From assembly GCA_949987705.1 (NCBI GenBank), contig OX465281.1, positions 258,016,542 to 258,080,541 on the forward strand: a DNA stretch of 64,000 nucleotides, in the 5' to 3' direction. Positions 44,761 through 57,125 of the stretch are shown here, piece after piece. Position 1 is the first letter of the stretch. The number at the start of each line of letters is the position of its first letter. This DNA comes from Thereva unica (taxonomy: Eukaryota; Arthropoda; Insecta; Diptera; Therevidae). The position numbers were made by a program, and so were the translations under genes. The notes under the pieces are model-generated. The model saw nothing but the letters and a program-made list of their open reading frames with translations, made no database searches and had not been told where the DNA came from.

Positions 44761-45359
44761 AGTATTTTCGGGATATTGATTTAAATGGATTGGATTGGGT
44801 GTTGGCCTCAATTGATAGCTGCAATGTAGAAGGCGTTTGGGGCTCTTGTTACGGGAACAAATAGTGACAGGAGAGAAGAGCCCAAAACAGAATGAACGCA
44901 GCAATTCGACTTTTAGTCGTTGTTAATAGGTCTGTCCCAGAAATGCAGTTTTTTTTGCACCAATGTATACCTAAAAAGGGATGAGGGGCGAAAAGTTCGG
45001 TTGTTGAATCGAGGTATACGTTAATGAACATGCGATTGTCAGGTTCAAATCTGTGTTAGAGCAGTTGGTTTGTAAAAGAGGTGGTCCTCTCAGATTATAA
45101 CTTCTCTCTCTAAACCATGCACGGTGACCTAGAAAACCTGAGTCGACCTTTCCCTTAAGAAGCTGATTAGCAAATACAACATCGGCCACCTCACGACACT
45201 TGTGAAGAGAGCTTACTTTGAATAACTAAAGCCGGGATTCATATGATGGAAGATCTATTGGGGTTTCCCAAGAAAGATGGATTCAGTGCGAATCGACGAA
45301 CCTTTGCTGAACCGATTCAATAGTTCTAACAAGCTAAGAATAGTGAGGAGACCAAAGCG
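44761..45359. other. Spacer, nothing recognised
   Basis: No frame above 72 codons with a domain. Possibly the decayed upstream part of the LINE that follows. Confidence 0.4.
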
Positions 45360-46147
45360 ACAGTCGGGAATGCAAGAATTATTGCGGTATTAGCCTTCTT
45401 TCGATCGTCGGCAAAGTATTTACGAAAATCATACAATCGAGGCTACAGAAACATCGAGAGCAAACGAGCCGGAAAGAACAAGCGGGATTTAGACCACGTC
45501 GATGATGTATTGATCAAATATTCGCACTCCGTCAGCTAATGGAAGAAAGAATTCGTTGCGGCAAACGAACAGTCGTCGTTTTCATCGATTACAAATCCGT
45601 TTTCGATTGCATCGATTGGAACAGCTTTGAAGAGTCTTGGAAACCGAACACGTGCCATTGAGAATCATTAAATTTCTCCAAGCGTCGTACGATGGCTCAA
45701 CTAGCAGACGTCGCTTCGCCACTTCTCTTCAATGTTGTGATCGACGCGATTATGCGTGAAGCATTCGATGGACGATTTGGAGTTCGATACGACAACTTCG
45801 TAACCGATTTAATCTTCGCCGACGATAGCGCCGTCTTCGCCGACACGAATGCCGAAGCAACTACGACATTCCCGCATCGCCCAGTCATACAGGGTTAAAA
45901 ATCAATGCAGAGAAGACCAAAGTGCTCACAACGGACGGCTCGATGGAACCCAAATTGAACAGGTTTCGAGGTTCAAATATTTGGGATCATTGGTTGAGGA
46001 AACGAAAGTAGCATCGACGTCCGACGTTTACAGCCGCATCGGCCAGGCAACAGCAACATTCGCCTCGCTCGAGTGGTTCATATGGAAACGAACAAATATT
46101 TCCATCAAAACAAAAGTACGCCTGTACACTGATGCAATGGTAAAGCA
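45360..46147 (+). pseudogene. RTE-like LINE reverse transcriptase fragment
   Basis: With several frame changes the plus strand reads YCGISLLSIVGKVFTKII, EQAGFRPRR (stop) CIDQIFALRQLMEER, a KRTVVVFIDYKSVFDCIDW segment, ASPLLFNVVIDAIMRE, DLIFADDSAVFA and FKYLGSLVEET, ending SIKTKVRLYTDAM. This is the palm and thumb of an RTE-type reverse transcriptase with its ADD catalytic pair. At least one stop and several frameshifts inactivate it. It stops abruptly at about 46147, where another LINE begins. Confidence 0.8.
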
Positions 46148-46149
46148 TC

Positions 46150-48715
46150 ATCAAATTTCTCCTCCTAGCTTTCTGGATGATTGCCTATTATTCCTTTCCG
46201 TACGGTTCATTAGTAACACCGATCCTGATCAACTGTCTGAAGCTGCCTCCGCCATGCCCCTGGGATGCTATCTATCATACTACTTACGTTGCCGCTAAAG
46301 TAAGTTTGCTGACATCTATTTACTCAATCCCTCTTTGATAAATGTGTGCCGATGGTCACATGAAGCCGCTCTGTCCTTGGTTTTCTTGCGAAACTTCTGA
46401 CCTGATAAGTCAACGGTAGTGCAAGTACAGGCGTTATCGCAAGACCAGGATCCTTAGATATCTTAATGCCTATAAACTGCTTCGCAGCCCCGTCACTAGC
46501 AAAGTAAGGTGGAATCACGAAAACGTAGATTTTATGTTTGATCCCTCTTTAAACTCCAAGCAACTCTAGTCCAATCTTCGCTCGCTGGGCATACATGCTA
46601 CTGCCCCTTCCCCTGTTGATATCGATGTGGACCTTCTAAATGCCTCAATCCCCTCTTGTTTCTTCTATCTACCGATCTTTCTCAGTTCTTCCGCATAGTA
46701 CTGATGGCTTAACTTTCGCTATGTTAACTCCTCGGAAGTTATTGAAATACTGCTCTTCATTTCGTCCAACTACATCGGTTTTGATGAAATCTGTCCACGC
46801 TTTCTTAAGCTCTCGGCTCCCTTAATTTTTAATCCCTTTACCGAAAAAATCTTCCCCTGCAGATACCTCAGATTTCCGTCCAATTGCATTTTTCTTTTCC
46901 TTGCTAAAGCCTTCGAGAAAACTCTTTACATCCAAGTCCTACTCTACCTTGAATCTAATAGCTTTATTTCTAAATATCAATCTGCTTTTCGTAAAAATCA
47001 TAGCTGTGAAACCGCTTTACTAAAGGTAACAACTGACATTCGTTCTGCGCTTGATAAAAGGCGACGTTACAGTATTAGTGCTTTTTGATTTCTCGAAAGC
47101 CTTCGACTCGGTGGCGCACACGATCCTACTTTCCAAATTAAGTCAACGCTATCATTTCTCTTGTTCTGCTATACGGTTTTTCTGGTCTTTGCTATCTAAC
47201 CGTCTTCAATGTGTTCTTCATAGCAATGTTATCTCCACCCTCCTGTCGCCTAATGTTACACAAGGTTCAATTCTTGGTCCCCTACTATTTTCATTATATA
47301 ACAATGATCTGTATACTGATGATTTCCAACTGCATACTTCTTGCCCTCCTTGCCAGATACATTCTTGTATTTCTGACCTGAATAGCACTCTTTCTCGAAT
47401 AAATGAGTGGAGTGCTCTAAACTCCCTTAATATCAACCCTAAAAAATCACAAATAGTTAAGCTTAGTCATCGTTCTACGTTCCTCGACAGAATTCCACTC
47501 ATTTGCCTGGATAATATTCCTCGTTGATCGCTATTAATGGTAAACTGACCTGCTGTGTTCAAGTCTCATTAATGCTCTCCAAGATTTTTTTTTATGTGAA
47601 ATCTAAGCTCAGGTGTCACCCTTTGTACTACCAGTCCGTCATGTCTTTCACGTCAACGTCAGGTGTCTGGTAGTAAGCTTAGCTCGAAGAATAGACAAAG
47701 GATAAAATGGATTAAACGGAGTCTGGGGGTGCATGAGGAGATGAACCTTGCGTTTAAACTCTTGGATGTTGTATGAGTTCGGGAAAACTGACTGTGAGAG
47801 GTTGTTCCACAGTCGAGTTGATCTCGAAAAGAATGAATTACTAAACTGATGTGTGCGCGAAAATAAGGGATGAAGATAGTGAGGATGAGCCGAAAGAGCT
47901 AGTCTTGTTGCCGGAAAAACATCGCCGTGAAGGCAGGAGGTTATATATTTCGGTGGAACAGTCGTTATGGTAGATGCGGTAGAATTTCAGCAGAACCGTT
48001 ACATTCCTGCGGTGACTAAGTGAATCAATTGAGGAGCAAATGGCGGCGTCGCCAATGAGTTGGAGAACGCGGTTTGACACCTTGTCCAGCCACGCTAAGG
48101 TGGTACTCGGTGCCCTGCCCAGAGATATGAGTTGAATTCGAGGCGGGGCCGAATGTAGGATTTGTAGATTATAGCCCTGGCCGACGGCGGAAGGAGGAAG
48201 TTGCATCTTTTAAGGAATCCCAAGCATTGTGATGCTTGTTTAGCGATTTGGAATATGTGATTACTCCAACGCAGCTCTGGCGTTACGGCAGTCACCCACT
48301 ATTCGTTCAGAGCTTGTAAAATCTCTCTTTCTCCCGCATTTCCTCTACGGCTCACTTATGTACATTGTGTATGATTCGTCCTGTCGTCAACGAATTAATG
48401 GTGCATTCAATGATTGAAGATCAGATCCGGCTGTGACCTCTTCTGTTTTTTCGATGTTATGGGACTAGCTCTTCTACATAAAAGTTTCTAAGCTAAAAGA
48501 AAAGAGCCTTTCCGACTTAATTACCCACCTCTTTGCAAAACCTTGAGATCACTTAAATTCCTTATTCTAGCTGGTCTGTCCCGCATTGATAGTCGTTCCT
48601 TTTGTGTGCTTGCGAAATTCAAATTATGATGCCGTCATTGTACTCTAAAAGATGTAAGTCATGTGTACTTCCGTTTGCTTAAGTATAAAATAAATAAATA
48701 TGTAAATACAAATCC
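46150..48715 (+). pseudogene. CR1/jockey-type LINE ORF2 remnant, split by another LINE
   Basis: The plus strand, in shifting frames, gives a linker (SPVTSKVRWNHE), AFEKTLYIQVLLYLE, YQSAFRKNHSCETALLKV, VLVLFDFSKAFDSVAHTI, VTQGSILGPLLFSLYNNDL and a shortened TDDFQLH in place of the usual active-site segment. After the intruding LINE it resumes at 48296 with RACKISLFLPHFLYGSLMY and ends near a TAAATAAATAAATATG tail at about 48685-48715. Many stops and a missing stretch around the insertion show it is dead. Confidence 0.75.
47585..48295 (-). mobile_element. 5'-truncated LINE, second copy of the 8877-11080 family
   Basis: Begins with a T run (poly(A) on the minus strand). It then follows the 3' UTR and the last about 200 codons of the 8877-11080 element almost base for base, with small indels. 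The minus-strand frames include RWSNHIFQIAKQASQCLGF and SARAIIYKSYIRPRLEFNS, matching that ORF. It is inserted, antisense, into the CR1/jockey-type LINE at 46150-48715. Target duplication unclear. Confidence 0.88.
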
Positions 48716-49299
48716 TCTGGGCACCCCATATTTTTTCGCATTATTGCCAAGTTTATTCAGTCTATACATCCATCATATGCAAAATTTCTTCTCTTGAAAT
48801 ACATATGCTTATCTGGGGAGAGAGTTCGACAATCTTTAATTTTACATAAAATTCCAACCGAAGTTAATAGCGATTGTTAAAATTGATTATGTAGGTTTTC
48901 TTACCAACAATTTTTTACTTCACAAACGGCTAAATTAAAGCTTAAGTATTGAAAATCGAGCCCCATACATGCAATGTGGAAACGCGGTGTGAGTGACAGC
49001 AGCAAATTTATTCAAAATATCAACAAGTCACCGAAGGCGAATATTTCAACTAATTAACGGCAATGAAAATCAGAAAAAAGAGAACCAATAAATCTCAAAG
49101 CCATGTCGTCGTAAATATCACTCTTCCTCGTTTCGAGTCATGACAGAAATCCCACAAAAAGCACAAATTCAGTCGTGCCCATAGAAAAGCCCAAGGTCTG
49201 TCATAATTAAACGCTAATCAAATTACAGTTTATCTCTCCGAACAAAAGATAAACAAACAAAGAAATTTCACGAAGAACACACAAAGCTACAAAGCCCTG
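48716..49299. other. AT-rich spacer, nothing recognised
   Basis: No gene or repeat supported. Confidence 0.45.
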
Positions 49300-50460
49300 A
49301 ATGAAACGGAACGGAATACACTCACGTAGGCCAGCAGAGCAGCCCACCGCCATTGTCAAAATTCGCTTTTCGCTGCTCGCCACTCATCTCGCTCCTCATT
49401 CCCATTTCCCGGCTGGCATCGCTGCTCGCCTTTGAAGCTTTTCGACTCAGCTTTAATTTCAGCACGGCAACAACAGCCAACGATCAGATAACGCGAGCCC
49501 CCGAACTGGCAACAGCGCCGCTTTTTTATTTCAATTTTCTTCATGCTCCAACTCTCCCCACACACACACTCGCACGCGACCCAACAAAGCCGTTCACTTG
49601 AATTATCCCCACACCACGGCATCGCAGTTGAAAAGTTTCACAGAACACACACACACACACCGCCAGCGGGCTTGGAGCTGGTCCCTCACTGTTGGCGCTG
49701 CTTTCTTTTCACGCTGCCAAGCACTTTCGGGCGTTCGTTGCGAGCGTGAAGCTTGGCAACGCTGTTCTTCCCCTCGCTTTCATCAGTTGGGAGCCTTCAA
49801 CTTTTCCGAGTCTCCACTTTGTGATTATTGTTACGTGACGTCACAGCACGGCGGACTGTTTTCCATCAGAAAGTTTCACGAGCGAGCCAGTGCGGCTGTG
49901 TGAGTGTCGTCACTGGTGTTTTTACGCGCGGAGACTTTCCTGCAGAGCCCCAACGTGAGGCGAGAGTGGTGTGGGGCCCCGCGCTTTTTGCTGCTTTATG
50001 GGTCGACGTCTGTAATTTTAATTAAAAACGAATTTTTCGCCTTGAATGTGCCGGAGTTTGTCGTTTATTGTTTAATCAGCCCCAATCAATACCACTCGGC
50101 GGGCCGCAAGTTTATGGCGAAGAGCGTAGCTGGCAAGTCGGTTCGGTTATTTCGGGGAGCTCGGGGCGGATGGGGGCAGCCGTTTTTAAGCGCGTAAGCA
50201 AATTAATAATCGGCTAAGGACAAGACTGTTCCATTTGCTGCTAGCATTGATCTTAATGTTGCACCGCGCAGTGGACAGCGTAGCAGTGCACTGCAAAGCG
50301 GGCATATTAAACCCACGCATAATTTTGCGCCTTTTCGTTTCGTCAATTTTAATTTTGGTTTCAATTCAAATTCACCCTCTCTTCAGTGCATTGACGAAGC
50401 TCGGATGTTTCCGCGCTTATATTAAGATTTTCGAGACATCACGTCGACAATTTGGCACGA
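49300..50460. other. GC-richer, repeat-free island 6 with CRE-like word
   Basis: Contains a short (AC)n run near 49645-49660, an initiator-like TCAGTT near 49784, and TTACGTGACGTCACAG near 49830. Frames up to 101 codons occur on both strands without domains. It could be a promoter/5' UTR region, but no coding exon or certain start could be shown. Confidence 0.4.
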
Positions 50461-50819
50461 GAGCACGGTATACAGAAACAAGGTAATGCAAAAGAGACTG
50501 ACAGCGACGCGACTATTGTCTTGCTTAGCAATAATACGAACATTACGTACATACACGCTAATCCCGGTGGTGTTACACTATGAACCTGGCTGGAAGTCAT
50601 AATAAATTTGGTTTTAGAACAAAAAAGCTGCAGAAGTAGAAGTTTCTAATGGAGAGTAGCTTCAACACACTTGGTTTCGTAAATGAGGAAACATCTGTGA
50701 GCCGGCATGCTATGGAAAGAGCTCTGAACAGCTTTAGCAAATTGGCCAAAGGTTGTAGTCTTTACCCTAACTGAGGCTGCTTACTACAAGAACAAAGAAA
50801 CAAACTTTCAACTGACCGA
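50461..50819. other. Spacer, nothing recognised
   Basis: No credible gene or repeat. Confidence 0.4.
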
Positions 50820-53400
50820 GATTTGACGTAGTTCAGTTCATCGAGGCTCGTCGGTCAAGTACCTAGGCGATATACTTGACCTTAAACAGAACTGGAGACT
50901 CAGTATTGAGGAAAGAGTTAGAAGGGCCTATATGAAAGAAATTGTTTGGAAAGAAATGAGGACTTAAGGCAGAAATGGTGCTATGGATGAACTCAACCAA
51001 CGTACGTGCCAGCCTCACATATGGATCAATAGTATGGTGGCCAGCATTAAGGAAGGAATGGCTTACCAAGCCATGATGTAAAGTTATCGTGTCGAAGGCT
51101 GCATGGCAGTAAGTTAAAGATTTTGGACTCACTAAAAAGCCAAGCAAAAAAGCCGGAGAGGAATTGGGGAGCGCACGGAGCATATCCAAGCCCGTTTTCG
51201 TAAACGTCTTCCGAACAGGCCGCAGGCAGGACTACGGTCGTAAGCTCGCGAAGCTTGACCAAAGTCTAGAAATTAACAAGTCTTTCATCTTCATATGGTT
51301 AATGAGTGAAAGACGAACAGCTATATGCATAAGTTCTTCAAATGACGATGTCAGGCTATCAGAGAGAGAATGCAATATTTTTATAAGCGCTAGCATACAA
51401 CTAAACAACAGAAAATTTTATGAGTTTCTATAGGGATAATGTTGATGTATTGGTGCATATTTGCTCGTTTGTTTTGCTGACTTAAATTTTGACAGCTGAT
51501 TCAATTTTCTTTCCTTTTCTGTTCTGCATACTTTACCGTAAAGACAGAATCTGGCTTTGTCTCGCTGAATTCACGAAGTATGCGTTGAGTTTTGCTCAGT
51601 GATGTTCATATATGCACGCACACAACCAACCGGGTGAAAATTTTGTATGAAGATGAAAGACTTGTTATTACTAGACTTTGAGCTTGACAGTCAAGTGTAA
51701 GCGACAACCCACTAGGTATAGGGGTGTAAGCCAAGCCAATGGCCGCGGTACTGTTGGACCCAATATCTCGAAGTAAAACAACCAATATAGGCAGGTTCCG
51801 AATAAGGTCATGTATATGCACCACAGGAACGTTACGCACAACACCACGAGACGCGCTAAATACTATCTTCGGGGTTGCTGGCAAGAAAACCCATACAAAT
51901 ATAGCAACATACATACATACGTATGTGTGACAGAGAATTGATCCCAAGATCCCACATCACCCCCAAGTTGAAGGTGAGAGAGAAGTTCAAAGTCAAAATT
52001 CCAACAAGCGGTGAGCGAACACGTTTCAGCAGATATGGACATCACATACGGTTTAAAGATTGCTAGGGCCGTCATCTTCTCTGCAATAGAACCAACAAAT
52101 TATGGCTCTCGGATGGACCCAGTGTCTTCCAAGTAAAAATGCTGGCAATTTGGAAAGTGTGTCAAGTAGCGAGGGTAGACAACTCTAAAAGAGAGAATAT
52201 GGCGGTTGTAACTGACAGCCAAGCGCTAACTTGGCCCTCAACTCCACCCTGGTCATCAAAACTCTCAGGTGAGCTCGAACTCATAAGCAGACATTTAAAC
52301 CTCACCCAACTGTGCGTATACAAGGGAACGAAAGGTAGACCTCCCTATCAATACGGTTAAAAGACATATTTCCATTTTGCGTTGGTCAAGAAAAAGAAGT
52401 GTAGGTATCTTTTCCTTGGTCAACGCGAGTAAAAAAAATGGCCTTACAACGAGAGAACACCGGCCACTTGACTTTTTACGGGGCATTTGATGGCTGTAGA
52501 GTTTTTAACCATTTTTAATAGGAAATTTGACCAAAAGATTTAAATGGCAGAGTACTGAGCTGTACACACAAGCACCCGACGGCAAATTTGAGCCAAAAAA
52601 AAGATGGCCTTATAGTCGGGCATATAAAGGCCAAGTGCATAACGTTTTCGCTATGAAAAATCGGACTTAACTCATACTTAAAGACTATCGATGCACAAAA
52701 GAAACAAGTTCGCCAGTCGTCGGTTTTGTTGTACGTGAAGTGTATAGTGCGTGTTGTCGTTGATTTCTATTTTAGTGGAAACCGCTGAGGAAAAATAAAT
52801 TATTTTATTCACTTTTGTAGTCTGACAGAAAAATATAATAAAAAATAGTAGGGAAACATTTTTTTCGCTTCTTTTAAAAAAAGGGGTGCTGGTGTGTGTT
52901 GTACGGCCATAGAGTCCTGCAAACAACTTTCTGATGCCGGTCACATGGCCGAGGACTATGTCTCAACCGCGGTCGATGTTCTTCTGTTGTAAGACCATCT
53001 TTTATTTTTACTCGGGAGCGCAGGATGGAATTGATTAATAATATGCAGCACGGCACGACCAAATGATCACGGCTGCCAAAACCGAAAACTCACTAAATCT
53101 AACCCGCACGAACCTAGCAATAGGTATATATAAAGGACACTGGCCAATAGGAGACCATGCATCGAGAATGAGCATTCAGCACATCCTGCCATAGCTGAAA
53201 AGAATCAAATCCAAAAGAAAATGCTGTCCACTTCATGTGCAAATATGTTGCACCAGCCACGGTAGGGCACAGTTCATTTGCCAGCAACAATTCACCCAAC
53301 GAACTTGATACAGTTCGTGAACAAAGTGGATCTGAAAACCGTAACAAACAAACCGCCATAAAAATAATTGGTATTAAAACGTCGCTAATGCGCGAATTGG
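50820..53400 (+). pseudogene. LINE ORF2 remnant with RNase H (LOA/R1/I-like), in pieces
   Basis: Four pieces in the right order on the plus strand. 50845-51115 is the end of the RT region (SVKYLGDILDLKQNWRLSIE, then QPHIWINSMVA). 51785-51890 gives TLRTTPRDALNTIF, the linker before RNase H. 52110-52360 gives VFQVKMLAIWKV and AVVTDSQAL, the RNase H core with its DSQA motif. 53085-53310 gives IGIYKGHWPIGDHASRM and AVHFMCKYVAPA, the region after RNase H that usually holds a Cys/His motif. Unrelated DNA separates the pieces (51140-51770 unassigned; 52575-53015 is repeat family A). Stops are frequent; it is a dead, old copy. Confidence 0.7.
52575..53015 (+). repeat. Dispersed repeat family A, copy 2
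   Basis: Matches 22960-23245 in two blocks with a longer middle. It lies between the RNase H and C-terminal pieces of the LINE remnant, so it appears to have inserted into that LINE. Confidence 0.7.
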
Positions 53401-54499
53401 AGTTCAGCACAGAGCACGTGGGCCTCTCCACTTTAACCAATCAACCAGCCGGCATGCTATGTAAATCTTGCAGTAACGAAAACTATGTCTGAACTTTACG
53501 AAAAACATACAGGTACAAAGTACCCAGAATTTATCTTTTGCAAGAAGTGCGTAAAAATAACGTTTTCCCTGAAAGCTGATAACGCTGTAGATACGGTAGC
53601 ACACGTAAAAGTTGACCCCCGCTGTCACTTAGTTCTCAACAGCTGTTAATGTAAGTTATACTTTTAACTGCCTCCAGAAATTTTACAACGAAAATAGTAG
53701 TTAAACGAGGCACATAGCCACACATCAGCCAAGCAGTAGCCACGCATCAGCCACGCAGCAAACACGCAACGAAGCAGCAAAAGGAAGAAGTAAAGTCACA
53801 AATCGAGCTACAGTTACAAGGTAGATTAACCAGAATCAAATTAATTTAAATCAAAATTTCTGAGTAGAAAAATAGAACATATAATTGTTTAGAGGCGAAA
53901 TATCTAATCTAGCATCGATTTTTAAGCAGTTCTATTCGCCTCGAATTCTTCTTTACCCACAAAACCAGATGAGATATATCGGCTCATTATCTTTGCTTAC
54001 AGCTCCCCTTTTCGCTCACGCTACACACAAAGAATTTGTGCATAAATAGAAAATCCCGACTGTGGGTAGTCTTTCACGGTCAATCTTTCCGAGCTCCTAA
54101 AACATCCAAGAGTGAAAACGTATCTTCTTCAAAATCCTCCTTGCTCCTCATACCCTCAAATCTGCCCTATCCCTCGAACGAAGCACACTACTAGCCATTC
54201 CACAATGACGTGACCAATGACCTGACAGATCAGTTGTACAAAGCGCGATTCTTAACCTTAGAACTGCTACATGAAATTAATTGGCAAGACTCGCGGAACG
54301 TACAGATGTTCCAAAGAGCTCAAAGTCCTTGAGAAATATGCCTCATCTTTGAATAAACTTCTGCGCAAGTTATACTTCTCCGGAGTATGTATTTGGCTTG
54401 AGACAGCATCTATTACTGAACCTCTAGTATCCATCCATCTAATGTCACCTACAGCCCAAAGCGAGCTTTAGCCTCCTCTAGGGCATTTCTCCAAGTTTG
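53401..54499. other. Spacer with a short imperfect tandem repeat
   Basis: Near 53710-53760 the unit AGCCACGCATCAGCCA recurs imperfectly about three times. No gene or transposon recognised elsewhere here. Confidence 0.4.
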
Positions 54500-55060
54500 A
54501 CGGTCCCTTGCAGGATGTCTTCTCTATCCATCTCCTCCTGGGCCTGCCTACTAGTCTATTTCCCGAAATTGCTGCTGCCATTTTGGGTTACGCTTGTCCT
54601 TCATTCTGATTACGTGGCCGGCTAGTCTTAGTCCGTTGATTTTTATAAAGGTTTCGAGTTCTGGGTCGTAAAAAATTTCATACAACTCGTTGTTGTATCT
54701 CCTTCGCCATATTCCATCTTCTCTCGTTGGGCCATTATGCATCTGAGTACTTTTCTCTCAAACCTGTTGAAACGTTCCTTCTTGTCCGGGGTCGTAGTCC
54801 CAAGTCTCGCTACCATAGCACAGCACTGGGCGTATTACTGTTTTGTAGAGTGAGAGTTTTGTTTTTCTGTGCACAAATCTTAAGTAGTATTCGTTTAGTT
54901 ATCTCTTCTTGTTCTTCGTTTCTTTTTGTAATTGTAGACCGAAGGTAGACTGTTTTATCGACTACTTCTAAGTTGTGTTCGTCGATATATTTCTTGCAGC
55001 TCGGGATAGCTGCATCGCCTTGGTTTTTTCCTCGTTGATGTTCGGCTTGTGACATTTTTC
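54500..55060 (-). pseudogene. LINE C-terminal fragment (RTE/jockey-like)
   Basis: The minus strand gives HNLEVVDKTVYLRSTITKRN (the YLGS-type segment after the RT), then in other frames VIRPVLCYGSETW, DGIWRRRYNNELYEIFYDPE and a RLAGHVIRMKDKRNPKW end. This is the region from the RT thumb to the C-terminus of a LINE ORF2. The upstream part is missing. Confidence 0.75.
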
Positions 55061-55379
55061 ATTATTACTGAAGCTCTAGTACACGACTGCTTAAATTCAG
55101 TTTTAAGATCCAATAGCCTTATTACTTTCTGAACAATTTTAGCAAAAACTAATTTGCAACAAAATAATGCGATGCTGACTTTTATTTATTCATAGTTTCA
55201 AACTAGGTGCAAATTACACCTCATGTACATAATGTAATGCCCTCAAACAAGCAAACCCGACAGCACAATGCCATCAAGAAGAACCAACCATGTTATTAGC
55301 CAGAAAGCCGCTTCGCCACTTTTCTAAATGAGAAAAATTAGTGTTGCCAATAAAACAGACCGAGTTCGATTTTATCGCC
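55061..55379. other. Spacer, nothing recognised
   Basis: AT-rich, no gene or repeat supported. Confidence 0.45.
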
Positions 55380-56480
55380 ACTTAAATAGAGGTACGTGAG
55401 AGCCCCTCTTCACGCTACTACTCTATCCGTTCCATCGCTTCCACACCATTCCACGTGATTAGTTTAATGATCCCTGCAAATCGCAATGTCCGTCCCCAAA
55501 ACAGAAACAAAACACCACGAGTATAAATTATCGTAAATGTCAAAATCACTCAACACTTTAAAAATTCCTTCCTCGCAGCCCACGTTCACATTTTACAAAA
55601 TAACCACCACAACGACGACGACATGCTCTACACGTCCGCCGCTTTATGGGACCGCATTAAAACATCGCGATAACATCAGATCCGTTTTCCTGCCTCCCTT
55701 CCCCTGCTCCACCTTAAGGGATAATCGCTTTCGCAGTTTTCTTTGAAGCTCTCGACTTCGTGCTCCGCCGGTTCGCCCAAAGCCGAAGCTCGTAGCCAAA
55801 AAAAGCGAGAGCAGCAGAAATCGATAAACGACGTCAAGCCTCGAGCCCTGCAGCCCTGCCACGAACAAGCGCACCACTACAGCCTCAGCGAGCTGCTATC
55901 GCAAAAAGCCCGATTCACTTCTAGTTGCTTCTACGGCTTGACACCTTGCACGGAGGAGCATCAAGGCGCGACGGTATATGTGAATGTGAAGTCGTAGCGA
56001 GCATAAATTGCGCACCAGAACACACCGCGGCCGCTTTTATAAACGAAAAAGGTCGCGTCGGAAGACGGCGATTGCGGAGGGTTTTGCGAAGGACCCCCTA
56101 GGATGTTGTCCGCAGCACATACACAGTCACAGAAACTGCCAGTGCCTGATTAGTGGTACGAGGCAGCGAGCTCCCTTGTCAAAATGAACCCTCGAATTCG
56201 TTCGCCGTGCTGTTTCCATCGCCAGCCAGCTCAGGGTCCTTAGTTGCGTTACAAAATGGCTGCTAATTGGGAAGTTGATGGAATTCTTCTGGGGCAGATT
56301 GAAGATCAACGCGAGAATTTACGGGCTGGCTGCGAACGGGCCCGCGTCAGTCGGGAACCGCGATGGAAATTTTTGTGGGCGACGCGAGATGACGGACGTT
56401 TCTGGCTTTGGCTGCAACTGCTACGAAGGCATTAAAACTGTGCGCGGTTTGCGGCGTCGAATGGCGGAAAATAATCTGTA
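55380..56480. other. GC-richer, repeat-free island 7
   Basis: Mixed-composition sequence. Overlapping frames up to 84 codons on both strands, none with a domain. No transposon similarity noticed. Confidence 0.4.
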
Positions 56481-56739
56481 GAACAAAAGGTTTTGTGTTT
56501 TAAAATGGTTTTTAATGAGTACTTCTCTTTCAGAACGTTTTTGCTGCACCTACTTCAAAGGAGAAATGTTCGACACGAGATAAACAACGGAACATATTTT
56601 TAGCGCTGCCAGCTAAAGGAGCTATGAAAGCTAAAAACTAAAATGCAAATGTTTTTCATGTTTACAATTATTGATGACAGCGCCGTATAACGGCACAACA
56701 AAGAAGCTAAATTTTTGAGAGCGTTACTCTATCTGCTAT
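56481..56739. other. Spacer, nothing recognised
   Basis: No gene or repeat supported. Confidence 0.4.
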
Positions 56740-56935
56740 AGTGGCTTTAGCCAGAACAACGTAAAATAGCAATTGAAGGAGAGTTGTCACAACCAATCAA
56801 TATCAGAGCAGGGACAAGGCAAGGAGAACTCTACTCTCCTCTCTAATTAACGTAGTAGTGGAAAAGCGATAACAGGCCTAGGAACTAATACCGCAGGCAG
56901 TATTGCCCGCATATTGGTATGACTACCCGAGTAAA
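56740..56935 (+). pseudogene. Short LINE RT fragment
   Basis: The plus strand reads IEGELSQPINIRAGTRQGE, then a decayed LFN-like stretch and GLGTNTAGSIARIL. This is the RQGDPLSPLLFN region of a LINE reverse transcriptase, just before the missing catalytic YADD. Too short to place in a clade. Confidence 0.5.
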
Positions 56936-57030
56936 AATGAGACTCGCCCGTTCGTAGCCTGAAAAAAACATACACAGCATCAAAATGACTGTATGGCATC
57001 TAGATCAGACTAAAGGAGCTTTAGAAGTAA

Positions 57031-57125
57031 TTGTATACTACAACGAAGAAAACGGGCAATTATCTTGGCGGCCATAAAGAGTGACATTACCATACCCAAT
57101 AGACCGGATCTCGTTCTAACCGAAA
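57031..57125 (+). repeat. 5S-rRNA-like repeat, copy 5 (5' half)
   Basis: The upstream ACGAAGAAAACGGGCAATTA word is identical to copy 1. It is followed by GTGACATTACCATACCCAAT and AGACCGGATCTCGTTCTA, matching the first half of 5S rRNA. The 3' half is absent. Confidence 0.65.
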
